From positions 620,001-684,000 of the forward strand of contig NW_027102661.1 of the NCBI RefSeq assembly GCF_036373705.1: a stretch of 64,000 bases of DNA, read 5' to 3'. Position numbers and translations under genes: made by a program. Each line of letters opens with the position of its first letter. Positions within the stretch are counted from its first letter, which is position 1. Positions 10,947-19,635 of this stretch are shown here, in pieces. This DNA comes from Amia ocellicauda (taxonomy: Eukaryota > Chordata > Actinopteri > Amiiformes > Amiidae). The notes under the pieces were generated by a model. It saw only the letters and a list, made by a program, of their open reading frames with translations, made no database searches and was not told where the DNA came from.

Positions 10947-11513
10947 CGACCCGTCCTGGCGTTTCGAATGGCTCCCATCGAAGCAGGCTGATAAAACGCG
11001 CACAGGCGTTTCCCGTGGGCCAGCCTGTGAGATAAAGGTTTCTATTTTCACTGACCTATTTTGCATTGCTAAAGGGCACATCAGGACACTTTGGAAACTC
11101 TTTCAAAGGCAGGACGCCCTGCGCTCTGACAGTGCCTGCACTTAGCCCAACAAGGTGATGCTGAATGGCTTGTTCAAACGTCTGGTGGTCTTCCTTCACC
11201 ACCAGACTATCAGAGCTATTATGCCTTCTACACCTTACGGTAGCAACAAATCTAACTACTGCTTTACTTTAACAATAATAATGACGGCGACTACGACGAC
11301 AACAAGAACAACAAGAACAACAACAACAACATCATCATCATCATCATCAGATTTTAATTAAAAGTGGCTACACCAGCGTTTACAATTTCAACCTGTCGAC
11401 GGACGGACGCTCTGAGAGCACCGATTTCGGGCACTCCAATGAAGAAAAGCCACCCACCGCCTGCGGGGAACCACGAGGGCAAGCAGGACGAAAAGGGCCG
11501 GCCCAAAGCAGGC

Positions 11514-11586
11514 TGTTTCCACCCGGTTTCGAACCGGGGACCTTTCGCGTGTTAGGCAAATGTGATAACCGCTACACTACAGAAAC
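11514..11586 (-). tRNA. tRNA-Val (AAC)
   Basis: 73 nt, anticodon loop CTAACAC. Acceptor positions 6 and 7 form T-G and G-T wobble pairs. The anticodon stem has one wobble. The T-arm is intact. It looks foldable but less canonical than the copy at 47756-47828. Confidence 0.88.
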
Positions 11587-11896
11587 TGACAATGCCGCCT
11601 CTTGCTTCAAACGGTTACCGTTGGAGCCTGCTGGTAAAACGGGCTCAGGCGTTTCAGGTCGGCTAGACTGTGAGATGGCGTCTGAAGTGCCGCGAAAGGA
11701 TGCCATTTTCACAGACCTGTTTGGCATTGCTAAAGGGCACATCAGGACACTTCGGAAACTCTTTCAAAGGCAGGACGCCCTGCGCTCTGACAGTGCCTGC
11801 ACTTAACCCAACAAGGTGATGCTGAATGGCTTGTTCAAACGGCTGGTGGTCTTCCGTCACCACCAGACTATGAGAGCTATACTGCGCCTTCAACTA

Positions 11897-11902
11897 CATA
11901 AG
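11897..11902. repeat. Target-site duplication, left of copy B (CATAAG)
   Basis: CATAAG immediately before the element start AGTAGATAG. The partner is at 28059-28064. A 6-bp duplication is the known Polinton signature. Confidence 0.92.
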
Positions 11903-12087
11903 AGTAGATAGTAGGGTTTTTTGGGCGCGGCCTATTTTGTTATGACGTATGCCCTAAGCTTATTAATATTCCTACGTCATAATTGGGGGGCGTGATTTTA
12001 GGTAGAGTTATTTCCTTAATTATTCCTACGTCATATCCGTCAGAAAGTGTACACCCATAAAACCCTGAACAACAAGGCCACCCATAA
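11903..12087 (+). repeat. Left terminal inverted repeat, copy B
   Basis: 185 bp, matching the reverse complement of 27874-28058 with only a few differences. It starts AGTAGATAGTAGGG. It contains TGACGTA at 11943-11949 and TACGTCA at 11973-11979 and 12027-12033, plus a GGGGGGCGTG box near 11984-11993. These resemble ATF/CREB- and Sp1-type sites. Confidence 0.95.
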
Positions 12088-12131
12088 ATACCCCCACCCC
12101 TCTGAAGGCAACGCCCCGAAACTCTCCTCTC

Positions 12132-12139
12132 TATTTAAG
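12132..12139 (+). promoter_or_regulatory. TATA-like box for gene 1, copy B
   Basis: TATTTAAG 45 bp inside the left TIR and 67 bp before the gene 1 ATG. The CRE-like sites of the TIR lie upstream, so the TIR may double as the early promoter. Confidence 0.55.
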
Positions 12140-12205
12140 AACCCGCGCTTCTTTTAGGCAATACCTCTTTAATTCTCAGCTTCTGAAACATCCCGCTTCT
12201 TCAAC

Positions 12206-12635
12206 ATGTCCAGCGACATCAACATGAAACCCCGCAAGAAACAATCCCGGGCAAGGGTTCCTGTACTCACCAATTTGAAGATTGAATGCTCCTGGGTGTT
12301 GTTCTGGGGGGCTCGACGGGGTTACCGCTTTAAAAGGGATCCCAGCTATGTTGGAGTGGAGCTTCTTGCTTTGGGAGAGAAGGAGGGTACGTTGGAACCT
12401 TTTGAGACGGTAATTGAATACTCTTATGAGGACTGGTTGAAGGTGATGGCCTGGAGAGATCTGGGGCTTGTGGATAAGACTCTAGAAGGCTTGCAAGAGG
12501 GTCCAAGAGAATGCGAAATGGAGTCTCCGACTCAGGGTTTTGAAAGGTGTGAATGGGAAAGCTTGCAGAACTACGACAGACGACGTGTGGGGTTTTGGAG
12601 GGGGGTCTGACGGCTCAGGGGCTACTCTCTTCTAA
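12206..12635 (+). pseudogene. Gene 1 (early, unknown), 3' part deleted, copy B
   Basis: Opens with ATG in MSSDINMKPRKKQSRARVPV, a basic N-terminus, followed by a Trp/Asp-rich segment (EYSYEDWLKVMAWRDLGLVD). Compared with copy D, about 300 bp is deleted after LQNY. The reading frame therefore ends at 12610 with an unrelated tail instead of the acidic end whose stop would be at 12633-12635. I do not recognise the family. Position next to the TIR and its own TATA box suggest an early gene. Confidence 0.65.
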
Positions 12636-12650
12636 GAGGGCGGTGTGTCG

Positions 12651-12678
12651 TGACGTAGTGAAGAGATAGGATAAAAGG
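12651..12678 (+). promoter_or_regulatory. Gene 2 promoter: TGACGTA plus TATA-like box, copy B
   Basis: TGACGTAGTG at 12651-12660 is followed by ATAAAAGG at 12671-12678, 36 bp before the gene 2 ATG. The heptamer is the same as in the TIRs. The arrangement is conserved at 30540-30567 and 48631-48658. Confidence 0.65.
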
Positions 12679-12713
12679 CGCAACAATTCATTCATGGTTT
12701 AAAATTAAAGAGA

Positions 12714-13562
12714 ATGTCTTACCCGAAAGCTGCGGACGTCGACAGGCTCTACAGGCCTCTTCAAACCCGGGATCACCCCTGGTTCTATTCCCCAGATTTT
12801 GTATACACTCTGGAACACTTTGACTGTGGTTACTCTCCAAGACCTCAGACCCCGGTCCCTCAGGACGAAACAACATGCGGTGCGATGGATGTCCAAATGA
12901 GTCTCGGGGATCCCCAGCCTCTGGAGCTCATGGAGGGCCTCGATTTTGCCGAACTGTCTACCGTCTGTGCGTCTCAGGAGGGGGTCAGTCCAATGGATGG
13001 AGAAACACCCCACAAACCACCAGGCGACCCAATGAGCATCGGACTGTCCCGGGGGCGTGATGAAGACGCAGGATTTATGCCCGGGGTATGTGACCAAGTA
13101 AGCAGAGTGGTTAAAAGCACCCTGGTGTATATTCTGAGTGCTCTCATCGACCGAGCTCTGAAAGAAGTCTGTCGGGGGTGTGAAGTGAATCACCCCAGTC
13201 AGTTGAGACACAGTTGTTTGTTTGAACCAGACCGTTACTATTTCCTGTTCTATTTCAACGTGTTTTACAGAAGACTGAACAAACCGTGGCTGAAACCGGC
13301 ACTAATCAAGGCGCTCTCTTACTCCCACATACATGTCACTGTGGGACAAGTCCAGAAAATCATAGATGAGATTTTGCTGGAGCTGAAAAAGGAGCCGTTT
13401 ATAATAGAGAAACTTGGGCAGCTGCTCAATGACCTGGATGAGCCGAGTAGAAAAACCGCTGGCAAGCTAAAAGCTTATTTCTTCCGTAAAGAAGTTAAAG
13501 CTGGGGGCAGCGACGAAGAATTCGACATCTACGCCACTGATTCAGACTCTGACCTGAACTAA
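12714..13562 (+). CDS. Gene 2, unknown protein with Cys/His cluster, copy B
   Basis: 282 residues, open in B, C and D. Residues 1-125 are Pro-rich and likely disordered. Residues 126-260 look helical and contain a C-x2-C-x3-H-x5-H-x-C cluster (C153, C156, H160, H166, C168; CRGCEVNHPSQLRHSC) that could bind zinc. Residues 265-282 are very acidic (SDEEFDIYATDSDSDLN). Its own promoter (TGACGTA and ATAAAAGG) lies just upstream. An antisense ORF of 168 codons overlaps but looks like a shadow. Function unknown; a regulatory early protein is a guess from position and composition. Confidence 0.8.
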   Translation: MSYPKAADVDRLYRPLQTRDHPWFYSPDFVYTLEHFDCGYSPRPQTPVPQDETTCGAMDVQMSLGDPQPLELMEGLDFAELSTVCASQEGVSPMDGETPHKPPGDPMSIGLSRGRDEDAGFMPGVCDQVSRVVKSTLVYILSALIDRALKEVCRGCEVNHPSQLRHSCLFEPDRYYFLFYFNVFYRRLNKPWLKPALIKALSYSHIHVTVGQVQKIIDEILLELKKEPFIIEKLGQLLNDLDEPSRKTAGKLKAYFFRKEVKAGGSDEEFDIYATDSDSDLN

Positions 13563-13574
13563 GGGACTTTGAAC

Positions 13575-13967
13575 ATGGGGAATGTTCTGGACTGCTTCTG
13601 CAACTGGTTCTGTCATCAACACTCTGCAGCTAACCTGAGAGCGCTATTACACCATGTGTTTGACAGAAAAGTAGCCAACGCGAGCCTTTTCTCTACAGAT
13701 TTAACCATCGATGAGGATCAACTTTCAAACCTGGAAAAGTGAATGGCTGCTGTAACAAAGACCGGGGGGTACGAACACTGGGATGAAGGGCTCAAGGGGG
13801 CCAAGAATGATATTAGGCCATTTCATCAACATCTGTATGACCTTTTACTGAGCATGTTTAATACACCTCTGTTTACTTTTAAAATAGGTCATATTGTTGT
13901 TTTATTTACATATGTAACTGAGGTGTGTGCCTACAAGATAAAGAAACAGGTATATTTGTTGATATAG
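13575..13967 (+). pseudogene. Gene 3, small putative myristoylated protein, copy B, split by TGA
   Basis: Starts MGNVLDCFCNWFCHQ. Gly2 with a Cys-rich N-terminus fits N-myristoylation plus palmitoylation. The frame stops at TGA 13740-13742 after 55 codons. The same frame continues (MAAVTKTGGYEHWDEGLKG) to 13967; copy C has TTA at this place. It begins 13 bases after gene 2. Either a 130-residue membrane-associated protein broken here, or a 55-residue protein with an untranslated remnant. Confidence 0.6.
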
Positions 13968-14078
13968 ATCAAGTAACCAATCATCTGATTTCTTTTTGTC
14001 TGGACCGTAGAAAAAATTGTTGTGTATGTTATACTTTTCTCAAATGTCTAAAAAGGGGTATCTGCTCTCCTGAAGTTG

Positions 14079-14100
14079 AATAAAAAACCTTGTATAAAAA
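14079..14100 (+). promoter_or_regulatory. Early poly(A) signal and TATA box before integrase, copy B
   Basis: AATAAA at 14079-14084 is followed by TATAAAAA at 14093-14100, 40 bp before the integrase ATG. The pair would separate an early transcript from a late one and recurs at 31962-31983 and 50059-50080. Confidence 0.6.
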
Positions 14101-14139
14101 CTTTGCGCATAGTGTGGGTCTGTGTGGTTATTTGACAGA

Positions 14140-15231
14140 ATGACTCGGCAAGCTCCCCAAATGCAGGAACTATACTACAACCCAGCCAAGATTGGGGGTT
14201 TGGCGGGTAAGAAGGGTTTTCAAAGAGGACTCGCTGAGGCCGGAGTGAAGGTTAATGATGTGGTTGTTTCAGAATGGTTACGGGAACAAGACGCCTATAC
14301 CTTACATAAACCTCTCAGGATTAACTTTAAAAGAAACCGCGTATATGCAACTGACATAGACTCACAATGGCAAATGGATCTAGTCGATATGTCAAATTTA
14401 TCAAAACATAACAATGGTCACAAATTGATGTTGATGTGTATCGATGTGTAATCAAAATATGCCTGGGCTCGAATTCTACATAATAAAACAGGTTGAGCGG
14501 TGACGAGGGTCTTTGAGGATATATTGTCCCAGGGTCGATGTCCTAAAAAACTGCAGACTGATTAAGGAAAAGAGTTTCTCAACAGAGAATTTCAGAATCT
14601 ACTGAAGAGACACAAAATACATCATTTCACCACCGGAAATGAGCTTAAAGCATCGGTAGTGGAGAGGTTTAACCGCACCATAAAGACCAAAATGTGGAGA
14701 TATTTTACAGCGGTCAACACGTTCAAGTATTTTGATAAAGTTCAGGATTTTATCGATGCTTACAACCAAGGGTATCACACCAGTATTAAAATGAAGTCTA
14801 TAGATGTTGATCAAAGTAATTCTTTTCAGGTCTATACAAAATTATACGGATCATTTATTAAGAAGGGAAAAACTACTTATAAGTTCAACATCGGTGATGT
14901 GGTTCGCGTTTCAAAGCTAAGGAGTACTTTTGCCAAAGGTTATGAACAAACATTTTCTGACGAATATTTTACAGTTACCGAACAGTTGGCTAGAGCCCCC
15001 CCCGTGTACCGGTTAAAAGACTATGACGGGGAGGATATAGAAGGAACGTTTTACGAAGCCGAGTTACAAAAAATTATTGTGGGTAAAGACAGTGTATACA
15101 GAGTTGAGAAGATATTAGCTGAAAAAACCCAGAACCGGAAAAAATATGTGTTGGTGAAATGGCTTGGATGGCCTGAAAAGTTCAATAGTTGGGTCCCGGA
15201 ACAACAGGTTTGCGATATTCAATCCTTATAA
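14140..15231 (+). pseudogene. RVE integrase with chromodomain, copy B, three nonsense codons
   Basis: Start ATG at 14140 (MTRQAPQMQELYYNPAKIGG). The catalytic core shows DSQWQMDLVDM, a second Asp (LQTD) and Glu in VERFNRT. A C-terminal chromodomain (YRVEKILAEKTQNRKKYVLV and KWLGWPEKFNSWVPE) ends at 15231. TAA at 14449-14451, TGA near 14492 and TAA near 14563 replace sense codons present in C. The family inserts the linear element into host DNA and makes 6-bp duplications. Confidence 0.92.
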
Positions 15232-15235
15232 TAAC

Positions 15236-16010
15236 ATGCCCGCGGGTGTGTTGGGGGCATTACTCTCGATACTCAAGATGGAATCAGGAGGCTTCTACGT
15301 GACTCTACCCAGTAACGCCTCTCTCGATATATACCCTAAAAATGAAATATCCAGTTACACGGTACAATTTGGAAAATCTATAGATCTAAGAGGGTCGTGG
15401 GAAGTGGGGTTGGCGGAAATACAGTATCCTTACACTTGGGCTGTTTTACAAGATAAGGATGCCACCTTCGCCATTTTTGATGATGTTAAAAAGAGTCAAT
15501 GGACATTCACGATACAAGGAGGTTATTATGACAATGTGGATAAAATATTAGATGAGATGCATAAACAGTTCTCAGAAGGCACCCCCAACATCAAGCTATA
15601 TTACAACCCTATTAAAAACAGAGTGTACAAGGTGTCAAAACCAGGTATTAGCATTCAAACCAGCGGCCAACTGGGGCGTATATTAGGGTTCTATTCTGAC
15701 ACAGAGAGCAAGTTCTCAGAAGTGGTGGGGCGGCTTTTATACTCTTTATGTGTATACGGATATCATAACCCACCAGAGGGTCGGGGATAGTTATGTCCCC
15801 CTTTTGAGAAATGTACTTATTAAAGGTAAAAGCAATGACATGGTCACAATTACTTATGACAAACCACACTACGTACCAGTCTCAAAGACCCACTTTGACA
15901 ACATCACGATCGAAGTAAAATCGGATCAGAATATCAACGTACCCTTCCGCTTCGGTAAAGTTAATGTCAAACTACATTTTCGACCCCTGAAACAGTGTGT
16001 ACATTATTAA
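15236..16010 (+). pseudogene. Penton-like minor capsid protein with frameshift, copy B
   Basis: The first part runs 15236-15790 (MPAGVLG start; alternative MESGGFYVTLPSN at 15278). The second part runs in the +1 frame to 16010 (from about MYTDIITHQRVGDSYVPLLRN). The LYVYTDII...PLLR block belongs to the second frame, so the change lies near 15718-15750. The identical break occurs in C and D. Family: single-jelly-roll penton proteins of Polintons/adintoviruses, at capsid vertices. It begins 5 bases after the integrase stop. Confidence 0.85.
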
Positions 16011-16011
16011 A

Positions 16012-16500
16012 ATGGCTACCTCGAGGGGTTATGTAGATCCTAGCGCCTATGTGGATTATTACAAGATGCAAGCCGGGAACGGCTTGCCCGGTTTTGTAGG
16101 AGCCCCCACAATGTATGGCGCCGGTCTAGGGGGACTCTTTCGTGGTCTCTTTAGAATGGCCGTACCCCTGCTTAAGAGAGGCTTTGCTATAGCCAGACCC
16201 CACTTGAAATCAGCGGCTAAAAATATTGTTAGTGACGTGTTCACCAATGTTATGAACCGGGCAGCTAGCCATGAGCATCAGGAGGGTTCGGGTCTCATGG
16301 TAATGGCGAGGAGGGGGGGTAAAAGAAGAAACAGCATGTGTCCACCAGGGCGACGAAGATTCGTGGTTATCAAAAAACGAAGAATCTCTCATTCCCCAAC
16401 ATATCGTGGATACACTCGGAGAAGGAAGCAGCACAAGAAAAAACCTGCAAAAAGAAAGTCTCAAAGAAAGAAAAATAGAGCCTCAGGATACATCTTTTAA
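16012..16500 (+). CDS. pVI/pX-like basic virion protein, copy B (only intact copy)
   Basis: 162 residues. N-terminal region followed by an amphipathic/hydrophobic segment (GLGGLFRGLFRMAVPLLKRG, residues 38-57), then a very basic C-terminus with many Arg/Lys (RRRKQHKKKPAKRKSQRKK). The layout resembles adenovirus-type membrane-lytic or core minor proteins; assignment is by architecture and gene order between penton and hexon. The ATG is one base after the penton TAA. Confidence 0.75.
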   Translation: MATSRGYVDPSAYVDYYKMQAGNGLPGFVGAPTMYGAGLGGLFRGLFRMAVPLLKRGFAIARPHLKSAAKNIVSDVFTNVMNRAASHEHQEGSGLMVMARRGGKRRNSMCPPGRRRFVVIKKRRISHSPTYRGYTRRRKQHKKKPAKRKSQRKKNRASGYIF

Positions 16501-16502
16501 AC

Positions 16503-17903
16503 ATGTCTTTTGTCCACAGTCTATCGGAAGAATGCGTCAAATCAGAACTGGATCTGTTTACAGTTCCATACACTCAAACGAGTATAGATAAGAGCATATA
16601 TGTAGAGATTCCCCCTCTTTCTGCAATTTCAGACACGGCCCCTCTGGAGTTTTTTATAGCTGGCAATGGCGAGGATTATATTGATTTGAATAACACATTT
16701 ATTTTAATGAACTGTAAAGTGACTGATGAGGATGGCGATGCAATCGAGAAGACGGCCAACGCTGGGGTCATCAATTACCCGGTGGCCACCATGTTTTCAC
16801 AGGTGGATGTGACCCTGGGAGATCGGCTCATTAGTCAAAGCAGCAATACTTACCCCTATAGAGCCATGATGGAGTGTATCCTTAATTATAGTGAGGAGAC
16901 CCTAAGCAAACAGTTCAGCCCCGGCCTTTTCTTCAAAGACATCCCGGTAGCTATGGACGATAAGGATCCAGAGGGACTTAATAAGGGTTTGCAAAAAAGA
17001 ACGGCCTCTTCAACAGAAGGGAGGACCTTTGAGATAATGGGGCATATCCATGCAGACATATTTTTCCAAGAAAAACTCATGCTCAACGGGGTAGACATTA
17101 AAATTAAAATGATCCGTAGTAAAAGAGCTTTTTGTCTGATGACCCCTGATACGGAAAAATATAAACTGACCATATTATCGGCCTCGCTGTTTGTGAAAAA
17201 AGTGTCCGTCTTCCCGGCGGTTAAACTAGGACACGCGCAGGCGTTAATGACGGAAAACGCCGAGTACCCGATCGAAAGAGTCTATATGAAAGTCCACAGT
17301 ATCCCCGCAGGGACACGGGTGATGAACCAGGAAAATCTGTTTCTAGGACAGCTCCCAAAACAGGTTATTATAGGTCTCGTGGATAATGATGCATTTACCG
17401 GGGTTTACAACAAGAACCCCTTTAACTTTAAACATTATAACCCGGAATTTATTGCGTTGTACGTCGATGGTGTGCAGGTTCCATCCAGACCTTTTCAACC
17501 TGACTTTGAAAACGGCAATGCGGTTCGTGAATATTACAGTCTAGTACTGGCTACGGGTCGCCATCTCAAGGATCAAACTCTGCTGATCGATCGCCGGGAA
17601 TACTGCAGCGGTTACACCCTGTACGGTTTCAACCTGACCCCTGACGAAGAGTGTGGACAACATTTTTCACTGATGAAGACGGGCAATATGCGTTTGGAGA
17701 TGCGTTTCAAGCAGCCTCTACCACGCACTGTAAATATGGTCGTGTATGCTGTGTTTGACAACATTATTGAGGTGAATCAGAGGAGAAACGTTCTGTATGA
17801 TTATTATAAAAATGAACACCAGAGAGCTCAACCACATCATGAATGCCCTGGCCAGCTCACGGAAACTGTTTCAAGGAGTCTACGCCTGCGATCAGCTGCC
17901 TAA
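16503..17903 (+). CDS. Major capsid (hexon-like) protein, copy B, stop codon lost
   Basis: The ORF of 466 residues matches the 435-residue hexon of copy D up to VLYDYY. There the stop TAA is AAA (one T-to-A change near 17808), so the frame reads 31 codons into the protease gene before stopping at 17903. Family: double-jelly-roll major capsid protein of Polintons/adintoviruses. Residues 1-435 are otherwise uninterrupted. The stop-loss would add a Cys/Arg/Ser-rich tail that has no equivalent elsewhere. Confidence 0.9.
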   Translation: MSFVHSLSEECVKSELDLFTVPYTQTSIDKSIYVEIPPLSAISDTAPLEFFIAGNGEDYIDLNNTFILMNCKVTDEDGDAIEKTANAGVINYPVATMFSQVDVTLGDRLISQSSNTYPYRAMMECILNYSEETLSKQFSPGLFFKDIPVAMDDKDPEGLNKGLQKRTASSTEGRTFEIMGHIHADIFFQEKLMLNGVDIKIKMIRSKRAFCLMTPDTEKYKLTILSASLFVKKVSVFPAVKLGHAQALMTENAEYPIERVYMKVHSIPAGTRVMNQENLFLGQLPKQVIIGLVDNDAFTGVYNKNPFNFKHYNPEFIALYVDGVQVPSRPFQPDFENGNAVREYYSLVLATGRHLKDQTLLIDRREYCSGYTLYGFNLTPDEECGQHFSLMKTGNMRLEMRFKQPLPRTVNMVVYAVFDNIIEVNQRRNVLYDYYKNEHQRAQPHHECPGQLTETVSRSLRLRSAA

Positions 17904-18369
17904 ATTTAAGATCAAGAATTTACCTGCAATGTACATAATCAACACACACCCTAAAAATATGCCCGGAGAACATTGGCTGGCTATTTATCTAAGGGAAGAC
18001 CACCGTGGTGAATTTTTTGATTCCTATGGAAACCCCCCGGATTTCAGACCTTTCCCTCGGAAGATCAATAACTTTCTGCTCAACAACTGTCAAGAAACCA
18101 TTTACAGCGGTCGTCAAGTACAAAGTCTTCAGACCTTCACTTGTGGTCAACACTGTGTGTTTTTCTTATATCATAGATCTAAAGGAAGGTCATACCCCGA
18201 TATTATGGCCTTGTACAGTGAGGATTTAGGCCAAAATGATAAAAAAGTGGCAGAGTTTGTCAGGACACTGTGGACCCCCCCTTATAACACAATGACTTAC
18301 GACCCTAGCCAGCCATGTATACAGATGTGGTGTTCTTGTGAGGATTTTAAAAGATGTCATGCGTGTTAA
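17812..18369 (+). CDS. Adenain-like cysteine protease, copy B
   Basis: 185 residues from MNTREL. Candidate catalytic residues: H54 (GEHW), acidic partner D70 or E67, Q104 and C111 (QSLQTFTCGQHC), with the Q-to-C spacing of adenain-type enzymes. The C-terminus is Cys-rich (CSCEDFKRCHAC). It would process capsid proteins. An upstream in-frame ATG at 17797 overlaps the hexon end, but the start at 17812 follows the ancestral hexon stop. Confidence 0.9.
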   Translation: MNTRELNHIMNALASSRKLFQGVYACDQLPKFKIKNLPAMYIINTHPKNMPGEHWLAIYLREDHRGEFFDSYGNPPDFRPFPRKINNFLLNNCQETIYSGRQVQSLQTFTCGQHCVFFLYHRSKGRSYPDIMALYSEDLGQNDKKVAEFVRTLWTPPYNTMTYDPSQPCIQMWCSCEDFKRCHAC

Positions 18370-18413
18370 GGTGAAAAAATAATGAAAACAGCCTTTGAAT
18401 CATTAGTTTTGTT

Positions 18414-18501
18414 TTTATTCAACACAATTCTTATACAAAGCAGGGGTTATGGTATAAATAAATGTACAACATTTGAAAAAAAAAATTAAAAAAAAAAAAA
18501 A
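18414..18501. terminator. Convergent poly(A) signals and A-tract, copy B
   Basis: AATAAA on plus at 18457-18462; AATAAA on minus (TTTATT) at 18414-18419. The A-tract at 18476-18501 is interrupted by TT. Confidence 0.65.
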
Positions 18502-18549
18502 TTGTTTGTCGGGTCATTATTTACAGGGGAGACAAATAAAAACATGAGA

Positions 18550-19291
18550 TTAATAAGCTTCCCAACGATGGATAGATCCTGAGGATGGTCGCTCAGCACG
18601 GTCAGAGTAATGAGATATCGGAGTCAGATCAGGCTCCACCTCTTTACACAGATGGATTTTTTGTCGCGTTTCCTGGTTAGGAACTGTTGATTGGGGCATG
18701 TTCAGACAGGCCATCGCCTGTAGGAAAGCATTCCAGCCTACAGGTCGGCGACTATCGGGTACCTTATTAGTGCTAGTGACACTCTTCAACAAATCAAACG
18801 TGTGAACCTTTGATCAGTTGTCCCTTAAAAACAAATTCACCCTGTTCATTCCAAGCCGTTACCCGCGGTTTCTGAACCATTTTGTGCAGGATATATTCTG
18901 CATGTCTTTTGCTTCTGGCCGGCATGTTTCTCAAAACATCCGTTACAACATCTCCCTCTGAACTCTCAACAGGTTCGGTCACCGCAACATCTTTATCAAC
19001 CGAACCCCCCGCATCAGCCCCAGAACCATTTTCTTGAGAGGCCATGGTTAAAGTTAAAATGTATTGATCTTTTTCACCCTGTCTAACCAGACGGAGGTAG
19101 CGCTGTAACATGTTGGTATACAACTGGGCTTTGGAATACTGATTTAAATCGGCCCTGGCCTGTATAGCTTTCATTTCAGAGTCCAGGTTGTTTTCGGCCG
19201 TTTGTCTAATGGGCTCTGGCCCGACAACATTTTATCTCAGTTTCTCAAGCTGCTCCTGAGGGATCAAAAACATTTTCTGAGCATATTCCAT
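18550..19291 (-). pseudogene. Polinton structural-type ORF of unknown function, copy B
   Basis: Start MEYAQKM at 19291. A TAA within LRKNVV (near 19232-19234) replaces a Lys codon. The 2-base deletion seen in copy A is also present, at the GSHV stop (18794). The C-terminal part, ending HRWEAY at 18550, is in the shifted frame. Confidence 0.72.
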
Positions 19292-19293
19292 TA

Positions 19294-19629
19294 TTAACCC
19301 ACTCTGGAAGCTAGAAGACTGGTTAGGAAAGGCACGGCTATGCTCAACAGCGGTCCTATAAAACCCCCGGTTTGATTAATCTTCTTTCTTTTTCTTTTAA
19401 TAGAATACTTCTTATTAGCGATGATCTTGATAACCGCTTTTTGTTTTTTGAGTTTAGAATGTTGAGAAGGGGTTAGGGGTATATTACCGCGTAAGATGTT
19501 AAAAGCTATTTCACACAGGGTCTCGATCAAATCCGAGGGGGCCCCTGCCAGCACAGCTTTCCTATGGCGCGGGCTCCCCTCAAATAACATTTGCAAAAGT
19601 GGCAGATTTCTTTTAATCCGAACAGACAT
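19294..19629 (-). CDS. Small basic protein with hydrophobic C-terminus, copy B
   Basis: 111 residues, identical in design to the copy at 1728-2063, differing by His for Gln in PSQHSKL. Intact, between the unknown ORF and the ATPase. Confidence 0.75.
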   Translation of the reverse strand: MSVRIKRNLPLLQMLFEGSPRHRKAVLAGAPSDLIETLCEIAFNILRGNIPLTPSQHSKLKKQKAVIKIIANKKYSIKRKRKKINQTGGFIGPLLSIAVPFLTSLLASRVG

Positions 19630-19635
19630 TCTTAT

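Larger units (their letters stand above)
9640..11896. repeat. Host tRNA-Val cluster between copies A and B
   Basis: Repeated modules: (1) a block from CTTCTACACCTTACGGTAGC through a CAA/GAA and ATC microsatellite to GATTTTAATTAAAAGTGG and GTCGACGGACGGACGCTCTG (from about 9640, 10300 and 11225); (2) a Val-AAC module; (3) a Val-CAC module; (4) a block with CAACAAGGTGATGCTGAATG (near 10225, 10555, 11148 and 11810). No protein gene is supported here; short ORFs simply cross the tRNAs and repeats. Confidence 0.85.

Noticed and set aside
9640-11896. CRISPR-like array from regularly spaced repeats
   Set aside because: Repeats are hundreds of bases long with microsatellites and tRNA genes in a vertebrate context; no short direct repeat/spacer pattern.
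12705-13211. 168-codon minus-strand ORF antisense to gene 2, present in B, C and D
   Set aside because: It mirrors the coding constraint and high similarity of gene 2, has no promoter or poly(A) context, and no recognisable motifs.
14140-15231. LTR retrotransposon, because of the integrase with chromodomain
   Set aside because: No reverse transcriptase, gag or LTRs; polymerase B, ATPase, capsid genes, TIRs and 6-bp duplications identify a Polinton.
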